Shown here: one piece after another, positions 7,357 to 14,113 of the stretch | How the letters are laid out: every line of letters starts with the position of its first letter | How positions within the stretch are numbered: the first letter of the stretch is position 1 | Source: Pseudomonadota bacterium | Lineage (GTDB): Bacteria > Pseudomonadota > Alphaproteobacteria > Sphingomonadales > Sphingomonadaceae | Reading direction: 5' to 3' | NCBI GenBank assembly: GCA_023418595.1 | Contig: JAEZZI010000005.1 | Location: forward strand, 1 to 14,215 | DNA length: 14,215 nucleotides | Notes under the pieces: model-generated | Database searches by the model: none | What the model saw: only the letters and a program-made list of their open reading frames with translations | Told to the model about the DNA's origin: nothing | Made by a program: the position numbers and the translations under genes

Positions 7357-8433
7357 TTACCCCCCATCCAGTTGCGCCAGCCGGTCCGCCTCGTCCGCCG
7401 CCATCAGCGCGCCGACAAGCTCGTCCATCTGCCCTTCCAGAATCTCGGGCAGGCGGTGCAGCGTCAGGTTGATGCGGTGATCGGTCACCCGCCCTTGCGG
7501 GAAATTATAGGTGCGGATGCGCTCCGACCGGTCGCCCGATCCCACCATCGACTTGCGCGCGCCCGCGCGTTCGGACGCCAGCTTCTCGCGCTCGGCCTCG
7601 TACAGCCGTGTCCGCAACACCTTCATCGCCTTGTCGCGATTCTTGTGCTGACTGCGCTGGTCCTGCTGGATCACGGTGATGCCGGTAGGGATATGGATGA
7701 TCCGCACCGCCGAATCGGTGGTGTTGACATGCTGCCCGCCTGCACCGCTGGAGCGATAGATGTCGATGCGCAGATCCTTGTCGTCGATGTGCAAATCGAC
7801 CTCCTCGGCCTCGGGCAGCACCGCGACGGTCGCGGCGGAGGTGTGGATGCGCCCGCCGCTTTCGGTCACCGGCACGCGCTGGACGCGGTGGACGCCGCTT
7901 TCGAACTTCATCCGCGCGAACACGCCCACGCCGTTCACCGATGCCACGACTTCCTTGTATCCCCCCGCTTCCGACGCGCTGGCGGAGATCAGTTCGACCT
8001 TCCACCCCTGCGCATCGGCATAGCGCTGATACATCCGCAGCAGGTCGCCCGCGAACAACGCCGCCTCGTCGCCCCCGGTCCCGGCCCGGATTTCGAGCAT
8101 CGCTGGCCGCGCATCGGCGGCATCGCGCGGCAGCAGCGCCAGCGCCAATTTGTGCTCGGCCTCCTCGAGCGCCGCCTCATTGGCGCGCAGTTCCTCGGAC
8201 GCCATCGCCCGCAATTCGGCATCGCCATCGCGCGTCATCGCGTCGAGCGACTGCGCTTCCGCGCGCAACCGCCGCACCTCCCCCGCCGCCGCCGCGACAG
8301 GCTCAAGTTCGGCATATTCCTTGGACACCGCGACGAAGCGGTCGCCCGACAAATCGCCGGTCGCCATCATCGCCTGCAACTCATCCCGCCGCGCCTCGAT
8401 CGCGGCAATGCGGTCAGCGGGGATGCGGGTCAT
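7357..8433 (-). CDS. prfA: Peptide chain release factor 1
   Basis: RF1 recognises UAA and UAG stop codons in the ribosomal A site and triggers peptide release. The 358-residue protein has the RF1-type recognition tripeptide PVT at 188-190 (QRVPVTESGGRIHTSA), which sets it apart from RF2 (SPF), and the peptidyl-hydrolase motif GGQ at 232-234 (RSSGAGGQHVNTTDSAVR). The N-terminal domain includes a coiled coil. Length and motif numbering agree with E. coli RF1. Its ATG overlaps the hisS stop codon (ATGA at 8433-8430), so translation is probably coupled. prmC, encoding its modifying enzyme, follows. RF1 acting on UAG is relevant to the amber codon seen in the sodium channel gene of this window. 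Confidence 0.97.
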   Translation of the reverse strand: MTRIPADRIAAIEARRDELQAMMATGDLSGDRFVAVSKEYAELEPVAAAAGEVRRLRAEAQSLDAMTRDGDAELRAMASEELRANEAALEEAEHKLALALLPRDAADARPAMLEIRAGTGGDEAALFAGDLLRMYQRYADAQGWKVELISASASEAGGYKEVVASVNGVGVFARMKFESGVHRVQRVPVTESGGRIHTSAATVAVLPEAEEVDLHIDDKDLRIDIYRSSGAGGQHVNTTDSAVRIIHIPTGITVIQQDQRSQHKNRDKAMKVLRTRLYEAEREKLASERAGARKSMVGSGDRSERIRTYNFPQGRVTDHRINLTLHRLPEILEGQMDELVGALMAADEADRLAQLDGG

Positions 8434-9770
8434 CGATTCAGGTCTCGCCGCGAAATCTCACGCTTAAACACGCCTGGGGTAGCTTCATCGTCGCTCGCTT
8501 TTGGAAGCAGCAGATAACGATCAGACAACACCCGTAGCACTTCATCGAAGTCTGAATTGGTCGCGACGCCCCCACCGCTTGCGAATGCCCTAAACTTAAT
8601 CGTCACTGAGGACTTGGACGCTGTTTCCACGTTGATTAAAAAGACTGGCGGCGACCGCCTCGCGGCCTCAAATCGCCGCTTAGCATTTCCCCGAAACGCG
8701 ATATCAACCGGCTTATGGGCACGCCTCAGGCATGAAGCGATCGAGTGTCCGTCGGATAATGCGCTTTCATTCTCTGGAATGACGACGGCCCAATTTGCTT
8801 CCTCTTGGGGCAACGCACACAACATCGCCAACCGCTCGATCCCGGCCGCCCAGCCAACCCCCGGCGTCGGGTTCCCGCCCAAACTCTCGATCAGCCCGTC
8901 ATAGCGCCCACCCGCCAGCACCGTTCCCTGCGCGCCCAGCCGGTCGGTCACGAACTCGAACGCGGTATGCCGGTAATAATCCAGTCCGCGCACCAGCCGG
9001 CTATTGCGCGTCCACGCCACGCCCGCCGCGTCGAGGCCGTCGGTCACCGCCTTGAAAAACGCCGCCGCTTCCTCGGTCAGATACGCATCGATATCCGGGG
9101 CGCTGTCGGCAATCGGCCGGTCGCATGGATCTTTCGAATCGAGGATCCGCAGCGGGTTCTTCTCCAGCCGCGCCAGGCTGTCCTCCGACAACTCCTCACG
9201 ATGCGCCTCGAAATGCGCGACCAGCGCTCCGCGCCACGCATGGCGCGTCTCGGCATCGCCCAGCGTGTTGAGCTGAAGCGTCACCCCCTCGCCGATCCCC
9301 AACTCGCGCAGCAACTGGTCGGCCATCACCAGCAATTCCACGTCCGCCTGAGGCTCCGCCGCGCCGATGATCTCGGCGTCGATCTGGTGGAACTGGCGAT
9401 ACCGCCCCTTTTGTGGACGTTCGTAGCGGAACACCGGACCATGCGTCGCGATCTTCATCGGCGCGTGCTGCTGCCAGCCTTCGGTGATGAACGCGCGCGC
9501 GATCCCCGCGGTGAACTCCGGGCGCAGCGTCAGCAGGTCGCCGCCGCGGTCGGGAAAGGTGTACATTTCCTTCGACACTACGTCCGACGTCTCGCCCATC
9601 GTCCGCGCGAACACTTGCGTCGCCTCGAACACCGGCAGCTCGACGCGCCCGAAGCAATAGAGTTTCCGCACGCGGTCGAACGTGTCGACGACATGGCCGA
9701 AGCGCCGCTGGTCCTCGAACGCGATGTCCTGCGTGCCGCGCACGCGTTTGGGGGTCTCTATCCTCGCCAT
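8430..9770 (-). CDS. hisS: Histidyl-tRNA synthetase with divergent C-terminal domain
   Basis: Charges tRNA-His with histidine. From the ATG at 9770 the protein has 446 residues. The class II core is intact: motif 1 region, motif 2 GPVFRYERPQKGRYRQFHQ (111-129), the HisA motifs LVRGLDYY (259-266) and GGRYDGL (287-293), and motif 3 GVGWAAGIERL (304-314). The anticodon-binding domain (~325-446) is strongly divergent: VDIAFRGNAKRRFEAA is recognisable, but the usual GARYALILGEDE-like strand reads SPPVFLINVETASKSS. The encoding DNA (8434-8815) falls to about 55% GC against about 70% next to it. An upstream TTG at 9803 extends the frame by 11 residues but is unlikely. It is the first gene of the hisS-prfA-prmC unit and is divergent from tRNA-Gly. 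Confidence 0.95.
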   Translation of the reverse strand: MARIETPKRVRGTQDIAFEDQRRFGHVVDTFDRVRKLYCFGRVELPVFEATQVFARTMGETSDVVSKEMYTFPDRGGDLLTLRPEFTAGIARAFITEGWQQHAPMKIATHGPVFRYERPQKGRYRQFHQIDAEIIGAAEPQADVELLVMADQLLRELGIGEGVTLQLNTLGDAETRHAWRGALVAHFEAHREELSEDSLARLEKNPLRILDSKDPCDRPIADSAPDIDAYLTEEAAAFFKAVTDGLDAAGVAWTRNSRLVRGLDYYRHTAFEFVTDRLGAQGTVLAGGRYDGLIESLGGNPTPGVGWAAGIERLAMLCALPQEEANWAVVIPENESALSDGHSIASCLRRAHKPVDIAFRGNAKRRFEAARRSPPVFLINVETASKSSVTIKFRAFASGGGVATNSDFDEVLRVLSDRYLLLPKASDDEATPGVFKREISRRDLNR

Positions 9771-9872
9771 AGCGCCGGGCTGATATGCAAGATTTCGCCG
9801 CAACGCCAGTATTTCGCGCGATCGGGAACTTGCGCCCAGCCGGGCGGTTCGCTAATCGCGTCCATCCAGTGA

Positions 9873-9946
9873 GCGGGTATAGCACAATGGTAGTGCAGCA
9901 GCCTTCCAAGCTGAATACACGGGTTCGATTCCCGTTACCCGCTCCA
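9873..9946 (+). tRNA. tRNA-Gly (anticodon TCC)
   Basis: Full cloverleaf with encoded CCA. The acceptor is GCGGGTA/TACCCGC, the D stem GCAC/GTGC, the anticodon loop CTTCCAA (anticodon TCC at 9905-9907), the T arm ACGGG-TTCGATT-CCCGT, the discriminator T and CCA (9944-9946). The outermost pair of the anticodon stem is a G-A mismatch (9898/9914); the other four pair. It reads the GGA/GGG codons. It lies between the divergent hisS and the GH130 gene 20 bases downstream, with which it may share a transcript. Confidence 0.97.
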
Positions 9947-9966
9947 ACCTTTCCAGCCGCCGCGTC

Positions 9967-11085
9967 ATGAACTTCGCGATCGACCGGCTGGTCATCACCC
10001 CCGACGATATTGACCTGACCCGCTCGCCGCTTCGCGATCTCGGCGAGAAGACTTACGTGCTGGGCGCCTTCAATCCCGGCCTGACGCGGCTGCCGAACGG
10101 CAATCTGCTGCTGATGGTCCGCGTCGCCGAGGCTTTGCGCGAGCCGGTGAAGGACAGTCATGTCCGCGCGATTTGCTGGGACGTCGGGCGCTACGTCATC
10201 GACCGCTGGCCGCTGGATGCGGTCGAAATGGACGACCCGCGAACTTTCCGCGTCAAGGATGCGGGCGGCTGGGAGGTGCTCGGCCTGACCTCATTGTCCT
10301 GGCTGCTCCCGGTCGAACTCTCCCCCGACGGGCTGGAGGTAATCGCGTTCGATTACGACAGGGCCATCGCTCCCCGACACGCCGTCCAGTGTTACGGCAT
10401 CGAAGACGCCCGCATCAGCCGCATCGACGATCGCTGGTGGATGACCACCTGCTCGGTCAGCCCAGAGCGGCAATCGACCACGCTCTATTCGAGCGACAAC
10501 GCCCGCGACTGGCGCTTCGAAAGCGTGGTGCTCGACCACCAGAACAAAGACATGCTGTTCTTCGAAGGCCGCATCGGCGGCCAATATTGGGCGCAGACCC
10601 GCCCCCTGGGAGCATCCTTCTTCGCCTATCCTCCCGGCAGCGACTGGCGCGCAGGCCCGTCGATCAACCTCGCGACCTCGCCCGACGCGCTGCACTGGAA
10701 ACCGCATCTCGAACCCGGCATCCGCCCCCACGCCGCCACGCTGTCAACTGCGCGCATCGGTGGCGGCGCGCCACCGATCCTGACCGGGCGGGGCTGGCTC
10801 ACCCTGTGGCACGGGGTAGAGCCCAACGACAGTGTCGGCACCTATCGCACCTATTGGAGCCTGCTGGCGGCGGACGACCCCTCGCGCACCATCGCCACCG
10901 ACCACGCACCGCTGATCGAGGCCAACCCCTCGCTGACCGCACCGATCGACCACCGAATGTACCTGCGCGACATCGTCTTCACGACCGGCATCATCGACGG
11001 CGGCGACCATTTCGTCGTCGCCTCTGGCGAAGCCGACCTCGCCTGCCGGATCACCCATATTCCAAAAACGCGTTTCACCCTCTGA
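9967..11085 (+). CDS. GH130-family glycoside phosphorylase or hydrolase
   Basis: A 372-residue protein with a five-bladed beta-propeller signature of glycoside hydrolase family 130. Key motifs are NPGLTRLPNGNLLLMVRV (36-53), GIEDARI (144-150, with D147 at the place of the catalytic acid), HQNKDMLFFEGRIGGQYWAQTRP (191-213) and GGGAPPILTGRGWLTLWHGV (265-284). GH130 enzymes mostly phosphorolyse or hydrolyse beta-mannosides (beta-1,4-mannosyl-glucose, mannooligosaccharides, 1,2-mannosides). The subfamily, and therefore the substrate and mechanism, cannot be set by eye. No signal peptide is visible, so it is cytoplasmic. No sugar transporter or other glycan gene is nearby, so context gives no substrate. 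The ATG at 9967 has no obvious Shine-Dalgarno, which fits read-through or leader-poor expression after the tRNA. Confidence 0.88.
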   Translation: MNFAIDRLVITPDDIDLTRSPLRDLGEKTYVLGAFNPGLTRLPNGNLLLMVRVAEALREPVKDSHVRAICWDVGRYVIDRWPLDAVEMDDPRTFRVKDAGGWEVLGLTSLSWLLPVELSPDGLEVIAFDYDRAIAPRHAVQCYGIEDARISRIDDRWWMTTCSVSPERQSTTLYSSDNARDWRFESVVLDHQNKDMLFFEGRIGGQYWAQTRPLGASFFAYPPGSDWRAGPSINLATSPDALHWKPHLEPGIRPHAATLSTARIGGGAPPILTGRGWLTLWHGVEPNDSVGTYRTYWSLLAADDPSRTIATDHAPLIEANPSLTAPIDHRMYLRDIVFTTGIIDGGDHFVVASGEADLACRITHIPKTRFTL

Positions 11086-11143
11086 CCTCGCATCAAACGG
11101 CCAATCGGCGACTGGAGCCTGGCTGAATGGCCAGCGAGGTTTG
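11086..11143 (+). terminator. Weak terminator-like hairpin between GH130 and miaB
   Basis: CCTCGC (11086-11091), directly after the GH130 stop, can pair with GCGAGG (11134-11139), enclosing the smaller hairpin CTGGC/GCCAG (11119-11134). TTTGCGC follows, so the U-tract is poor. It lies between convergent genes and might act on both strands. Nothing else is seen in 11086-11220. Confidence 0.25.
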
Positions 11144-11220
11144 CGCATTTCTCGCTCGACGCGCGGCTGGCGCAGATGCAAATGCCGGTCGCCACGTAAT
11201 CGCCAGGCGCTAGGAAGGGG

Positions 11221-12540
11221 TTACGCCGCAGTGCGGACGCGCTCGATGCCCGACAGGCTGTTGGGTCCGGCCTCGACGATTTCGACCTCGACAAGCGCGC
11301 CGATCGGGGCGTCGGTCGTCAGGTGCACGGATTGCAGCCAAGGAGATTTGCCGAGCATCTGTCCCGGCCGCTTGCCCGCGCGTTCGATCAACACCGTGCA
11401 CGTCTTGCCCACGGTTGCCGCATTGAACGCGGCCTGATCGCGGTTAAGGTGCGATTGCAGGCGCTGGAGGCGGTCGTCCATCACCTCGGCCGGAACCGCA
11501 CCGTCCATCTCGGCGGCAGGCGTGCCGGGGCGGGCTGAATATTTGAAGCTGAAGCACTGGGCATAGCCGACCGCATCGACCAGGCTGAGCGTGTCTTCGA
11601 ATTCGGCGTCGGTCTCTCCGGGGAAGCCGACGATGAAATCGCCCGACAGCGCGATGTCGGGGCGGGCTTCGCGCACGCGGTCGAGGATGCGGAGGTAGCT
11701 GTCGCGGCTGTGGCTGCGGTTCATGCGCTTAAGCACGCGGTCGCTACCGGCCTGAACCGGAAGGTGGAGGAACGGCATCAGCTTTACGACGTCGCGGTGC
11801 GCGGCGATCAGGCCGTCGCGCATATCGTTGGGGTGGCTGGTGGTATAGCGGATGCGGGCGAGATCGGGGATCTTGTCGAGCGTCACGATCAGGTCGTGCA
11901 GGCCCCGGCCATCGGCATCCCAGGCGTTGACGTTCTGGCCGAGCAGCGTGATCTCCCGCGCGCCGGCATCGACCAGCGCCTTTGCTTCATCGACGATCGC
12001 GTCGAACGGGCGGCTGATCTCCGCGCCGCGCGTGTAGGGAACGACGCAATAGGTGCAGAATTTGTCGCATCCTTCCTGCACGGTCAGGAACGCCGATGGC
12101 GCAACCCGGCGTCGGCTGGGCAGCGCGCCGAATTTGGAAAGCACCGGCATGTCGGTGTCGAGCGCGGGGGTGCCGGAGGCGGCTTTCGCGACCAGATCGG
12201 GAAGATTGTGATAGGCCTGCGGGCCGACGACGACATCGACCCTGGCGCGCCGCGCGATCTCGTCGCCTTCGGCCTGCGCGACGCAGCCTGCTACCGCGAT
12301 CATCGGCTCGCGGCCCTCGGCGCGCGCGCTTTTACGAACGCGGCCGATTTCGGAATAGACCTTCTCGGTCGCCTTTTCGCGGATGTGACAGGTGTTGAGG
12401 ATGACCAGATCGGCATCGGCGGCGTCCGCCGCGATCATGCCCTCGGCCGCCATCAATTCCCCCATCCGCTCGCCGTCATAGACGTTCATCTGGCAGCCAA
12501 AGGATTTGACGTGGAATGTCTTGGGCGTGGGCTTGGTCAT
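11221..12540 (-). CDS. miaB: tRNA-2-methylthio-N6-dimethylallyladenosine synthase
   Basis: MiaB is a radical-SAM methylthiotransferase that converts i6A37 to ms2i6A37 in tRNAs reading UNN codons, which stabilises codon-anticodon pairing. The 439-residue protein has the N-terminal UPF0004 domain with the three auxiliary-cluster cysteines C16, C51 and C85, the radical-SAM motif CDKFCTYC (C158, C162, C165), the SHPNDM and HLPVQAGSDRVLKRMNR blocks, and a C-terminal TRAM domain (about 375-435). Length and motif order are normal. The ATG at 12540 fits family N-termini (KTFHVKSFGCQMN). No good Shine-Dalgarno is seen, and CTATAG lies about 20 bases upstream, so a very short leader is possible. It is convergent with GH130 and divergent from the channel gene. 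Confidence 0.97.
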   Translation of the reverse strand: MTKPTPKTFHVKSFGCQMNVYDGERMGELMAAEGMIAADAADADLVILNTCHIREKATEKVYSEIGRVRKSARAEGREPMIAVAGCVAQAEGDEIARRARVDVVVGPQAYHNLPDLVAKAASGTPALDTDMPVLSKFGALPSRRRVAPSAFLTVQEGCDKFCTYCVVPYTRGAEISRPFDAIVDEAKALVDAGAREITLLGQNVNAWDADGRGLHDLIVTLDKIPDLARIRYTTSHPNDMRDGLIAAHRDVVKLMPFLHLPVQAGSDRVLKRMNRSHSRDSYLRILDRVREARPDIALSGDFIVGFPGETDAEFEDTLSLVDAVGYAQCFSFKYSARPGTPAAEMDGAVPAEVMDDRLQRLQSHLNRDQAAFNAATVGKTCTVLIERAGKRPGQMLGKSPWLQSVHLTTDAPIGALVEVEIVEAGPNSLSGIERVRTAA

Positions 12541-12662
12541 GGCGGGGCGGGCTATAGGGGAATATGCGCGTGGATGCCACCGTCGGCCGGTTAATCTCCC
12601 AGAGACGGTTTGTCAGTCTTGCGACCTCGACCAAACGACCAGACGGCGATTGCTGCGCCGCT

Positions 12663-12755
12663 ATGCCCTAGCCCCTCAATCAGCCAACCTGTCGCCAACG
12701 CCTGCATACCCTGATCGAATCGCATGGTTTCGAACAGGCTGTTGTCGCCCTGATC
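12663..12755 (+). other. Untranslated-looking N-terminal part of the sodium channel, amber at codon 3
   Basis: In the same frame as the channel, ATG (12663) CCC TAG (12669-12671) is followed without further stops by codons reading PLNQPTCRQRLHTLIESHGFEQAVVALI, then VINAIGLGLETS of the called CDS. This extension matches the N-terminus and first half of helix S1 of bacterial sodium channels (NavAb, from memory: [27 protein letters not shown]). No ATG, GTG or TTG lies in frame between the TAG and 12756. CTG codons occur at 12702 and 12711. The 12541-12662 gap shows no clear promoter or gene. Confidence 0.65.
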
Positions 12756-13520
12756 GTGATCAATGCGATCGGCCTTGGGCTTGAGACCTCGGCCGCAACG
12801 ATGGCCCGCTTCGGCGCGATCATTTCCCTGCTTGACCGTGTCGCTATCGCGATCTTCGTGGCGGAGCTGGCGCTAAAGCTGTTTGTGTACCGGCTTCAGT
12901 TCTTCCGCAATGGCTGGAACGTTTTCGATTTGGCCGTCGTCAGCGCGGCGCTGGTTCCGTCCTCGACGCAAGTCTCTGTGCTGCGTGCCTTGCGGGTTCT
13001 TCGCGCGCTCAGTCTGGTGTCGGTGGTGCCCAGCATGCGACGGGTGATCGTCGGGCTGTTCATGGCAATTCCCAGCATCGGCACGGTGATCGTCATGCTC
13101 ATCCTGTTATTTTACATCAGCGCGGTGATGGCGACCAATTTGTTCGGCGGCGCGTTCCCGGAGTGGTTCGGGAGCTTCAGCGCTTCGCTCTATTCTTTGT
13201 TTCAGATCATGACATTGGAAAGTTGGTCGATGGGCATCGTGCGCCCGGTGATGGAGGTTTACCCTTACGCTTGGGCGTTCTGCGTGCCGTTCATCCTGCT
13301 GACCAGCTTCATCGTCCTCAACCTGTTTATCGGTGTGATCGTCAACGCCATGTCAAAGGCGACCGACGAAGAAGCCCATAGCGAACGCGAGCAAATCCTG
13401 ATCGAACTGCGTGCACTGGCAAGGAGGTCAGCGCGCCACGCGAGGCATCGGCGCGCAAGCGATAAGGGCGGCGATCTTTCCCGCTGCAGCGCGCAGAACG
13501 TCCAACCCAAGCGCCAATGA
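12756..13520 (+). CDS. Bacterial voltage-gated sodium channel (NavAb/NaChBac-like), possibly decaying
   Basis: A six-helix, single-domain channel subunit that would form a tetramer in the inner membrane and pass Na+ on depolarisation. Seen in the 254 residues from the GTG: end of S1 (INAIGLGLETS), S2 with charge-transfer E37 (FVAELALKL), S3 with D58 (VFDLAVV), S4 with R77/R80/R83, the S4-S5 linker, S5, the selectivity filter TLESWSM (153-159) followed by GIVRPVMEVYPYAW, and S6 (FIVLNLFIGVIVNAM). The filter and P2 helix are nearly identical to NavAb. Oddities: the GTG lies inside S1, and homology continues upstream to an ATG with an amber at codon 3; the fourth S4 arginine is Ser86; and the C-terminal coiled coil appears frameshifted near 13423. 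The family is certain; whether it is expressed full-length is not. GC content is somewhat lower than its neighbours. Confidence 0.85.
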   Translation: MINAIGLGLETSAATMARFGAIISLLDRVAIAIFVAELALKLFVYRLQFFRNGWNVFDLAVVSAALVPSSTQVSVLRALRVLRALSLVSVVPSMRRVIVGLFMAIPSIGTVIVMLILLFYISAVMATNLFGGAFPEWFGSFSASLYSLFQIMTLESWSMGIVRPVMEVYPYAWAFCVPFILLTSFIVLNLFIGVIVNAMSKATDEEAHSEREQILIELRALARRSARHARHRRASDKGGDLSRCSAQNVQPKRQ

Positions 13521-13524
13521 AGGC

Positions 13525-13581
13525 GGCGATGCTTTTTTACTGAACAGTGGCAAGTCACTCGTCTCTCCGCCAAGCATCGCC
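13525..13581. repeat. 10-bp perfect inverted repeat after the channel gene
   Basis: GGCGATGCTT (13525-13534) and AAGCATCGCC (13572-13581) are exact inverted copies separated by 37 bases, starting 4 bases after the channel stop codon. The spacer contains a small AGTG/CACT hairpin and TTTT directly after the left arm. It could be a 3' mRNA stem or a protein-binding palindrome. Confidence 0.55.
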
Positions 13582-13598
13582 AGGCTGGCGGGCCGCGA

Positions 13599-13619
13599 CC
13601 TCGGCGAGGGTTGTTTTTT
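13599..13619 (+). terminator. Possible terminator after the channel gene
   Basis: CCTC (13599-13602) and GAGG (13606-13609) form a short stem with a GGC loop, followed by G and TTGTTTTTT. The T-tract is good but the stem is only 4 bp, so efficiency is doubtful. It lies between the channel stop and the first copy of the structured RNA. Confidence 0.35.
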
Positions 13620-13647
13620 CCATTGGCCCTTGATTTCGACTTCGGCC

Positions 13648-13713
13648 GAACCAACAATGGTCCTGCGGACCGGGCCCCTCTGGCGATCAACATGATCGCG
13701 ATGTCGGACCGCA
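13648..13713 (+). promoter_or_regulatory. Structured RNA element, copy 1 (leader of the DUF465 gene)
   Basis: Begins GAACCAACA (13648-13656). Stem P1 is TGCGGACCG (13664-13672) with CGGACCGCA (13705-13713): eight pairs plus one A-A mismatch. The internal loop is GGCCCCTCTG (13673-13682) opposite GATGT (13700-13704). Hairpin P2 is GCGATC/GATCGC (13683-13688, 13694-13699) with an AACAT loop. The same architecture and loop sequences recur at 14000-14070 with different stem sequences. It lies 91 bases ahead of the DUF465 start. Interpreted as a cis-regulatory RNA; the ligand is unknown. Confidence 0.65.
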
Positions 13714-13804
13714 TCGGGTCATTCCGGTGCAGGCAGGGCCAGGTTGTTCCCACGCATGCGTGACCGGATGCCCGATCGATCCATGTATCGATCAGGAGGC
13801 AAAA

Positions 13805-13984
13805 TTGAGTGCAATTCTCTATCGGCTCAGCCAAGTTCAGCGCCGTCTCGATGTGGAGATTCGGCGCGAGACGAAGCGGCGTGCGCCCGACGCGTTTCGC
13901 CTGTTGCGGCTGAAGAAGCTGAAACTCGCGGCAAAGGACCGGTTTTCCGGCCAGATGCGCCGCGAATTCGCGGGCGCATGCTGA
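13805..13984 (+). CDS. DUF465 (YdcH-like) small protein
   Basis: A 59-residue basic, helical protein (MSAILYRLSQVQRRLDVEIRRETKRRAPDAFRLLRLKKLKLAAKDRF...). The pattern L..(V/L)..RLD.EI..E..R.APD..RL.RLK..KL..KD matches DUF465/YdcH proteins, short helical hairpins of unknown function. The start is a TTG at 13805 with a perfect AGGAGG (13794-13799) 5 bases upstream. A 7-bp hairpin GATCGAT/ATCGATC (13774-13780, 13787-13793) ends right before the ribosome binding site and may control its access. The gene sits between the two copies of the structured RNA, so it is probably the regulated gene of copy 1. Function cannot be stated. Confidence 0.8.
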   Translation: MSAILYRLSQVQRRLDVEIRRETKRRAPDAFRLLRLKKLKLAAKDRFSGQMRREFAGAC

Positions 13985-13999
13985 TTCGCGTTTTAATCT

Positions 14000-14071
14000 G
14001 AACCAACACCGGGCGGTCCGGGCCCCTCTGGTGTGCGGTGGTTTCCGCCGTGCGCGATGTCGGGCCGCCCC
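14000..14071 (+). promoter_or_regulatory. Structured RNA element, copy 2 (leader of terC)
   Basis: Begins GAACCAACA (14000-14008). P1 is GGGCGGTCCG (14011-14020) with CGGGCCGCCC (14061-14070): ten pairs including one G-U. The internal loop GGCCCCTCTG (14021-14030) opposite GATGT (14056-14060) is identical to copy 1. P2 is an 11-bp G-U-rich hairpin (14031-14041 with 14045-14055) with a TTT loop. A further hairpin GCGTCT/AGACGC (14079-14084, 14088-14093) follows, then the terC ribosome binding site. From memory, a 'terC RNA motif' has been reported upstream of terC genes in Alphaproteobacteria; this may be a member, but I could not compare it with the published consensus. Confidence 0.7.
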
Positions 14072-14113
14072 TTCGCTCGCGTCTGAAAGACGCCTGCTCA
14101 ACGGGGCTGACCT

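Noticed and set aside
6529..8517. 662-codon plus-strand frame across prmC and prfA
   Set aside because: It is antisense to two genes with clear catalytic motifs; composition is typical of a GC-rich shadow frame.
13421..13427. AAGGAGG inside the channel gene as a ribosome binding site for another small gene
   Set aside because: No ATG, GTG or TTG lies 5-12 bases downstream; more likely the site of a base deletion within the coiled-coil codons.
13648..14071. The repeated RNA element as a yybP-ykoY riboswitch
   Set aside because: The GGGGAG-type loop and partner loop typical of that class are not seen; the invariant loop here is GGCCCCUCUG/GAUGU.
13265..14101. 278-codon minus-strand frame at the right end
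   Set aside because: It runs antisense to channel S6, the DUF465 gene and both RNA elements, with no family motif or ribosome binding site.
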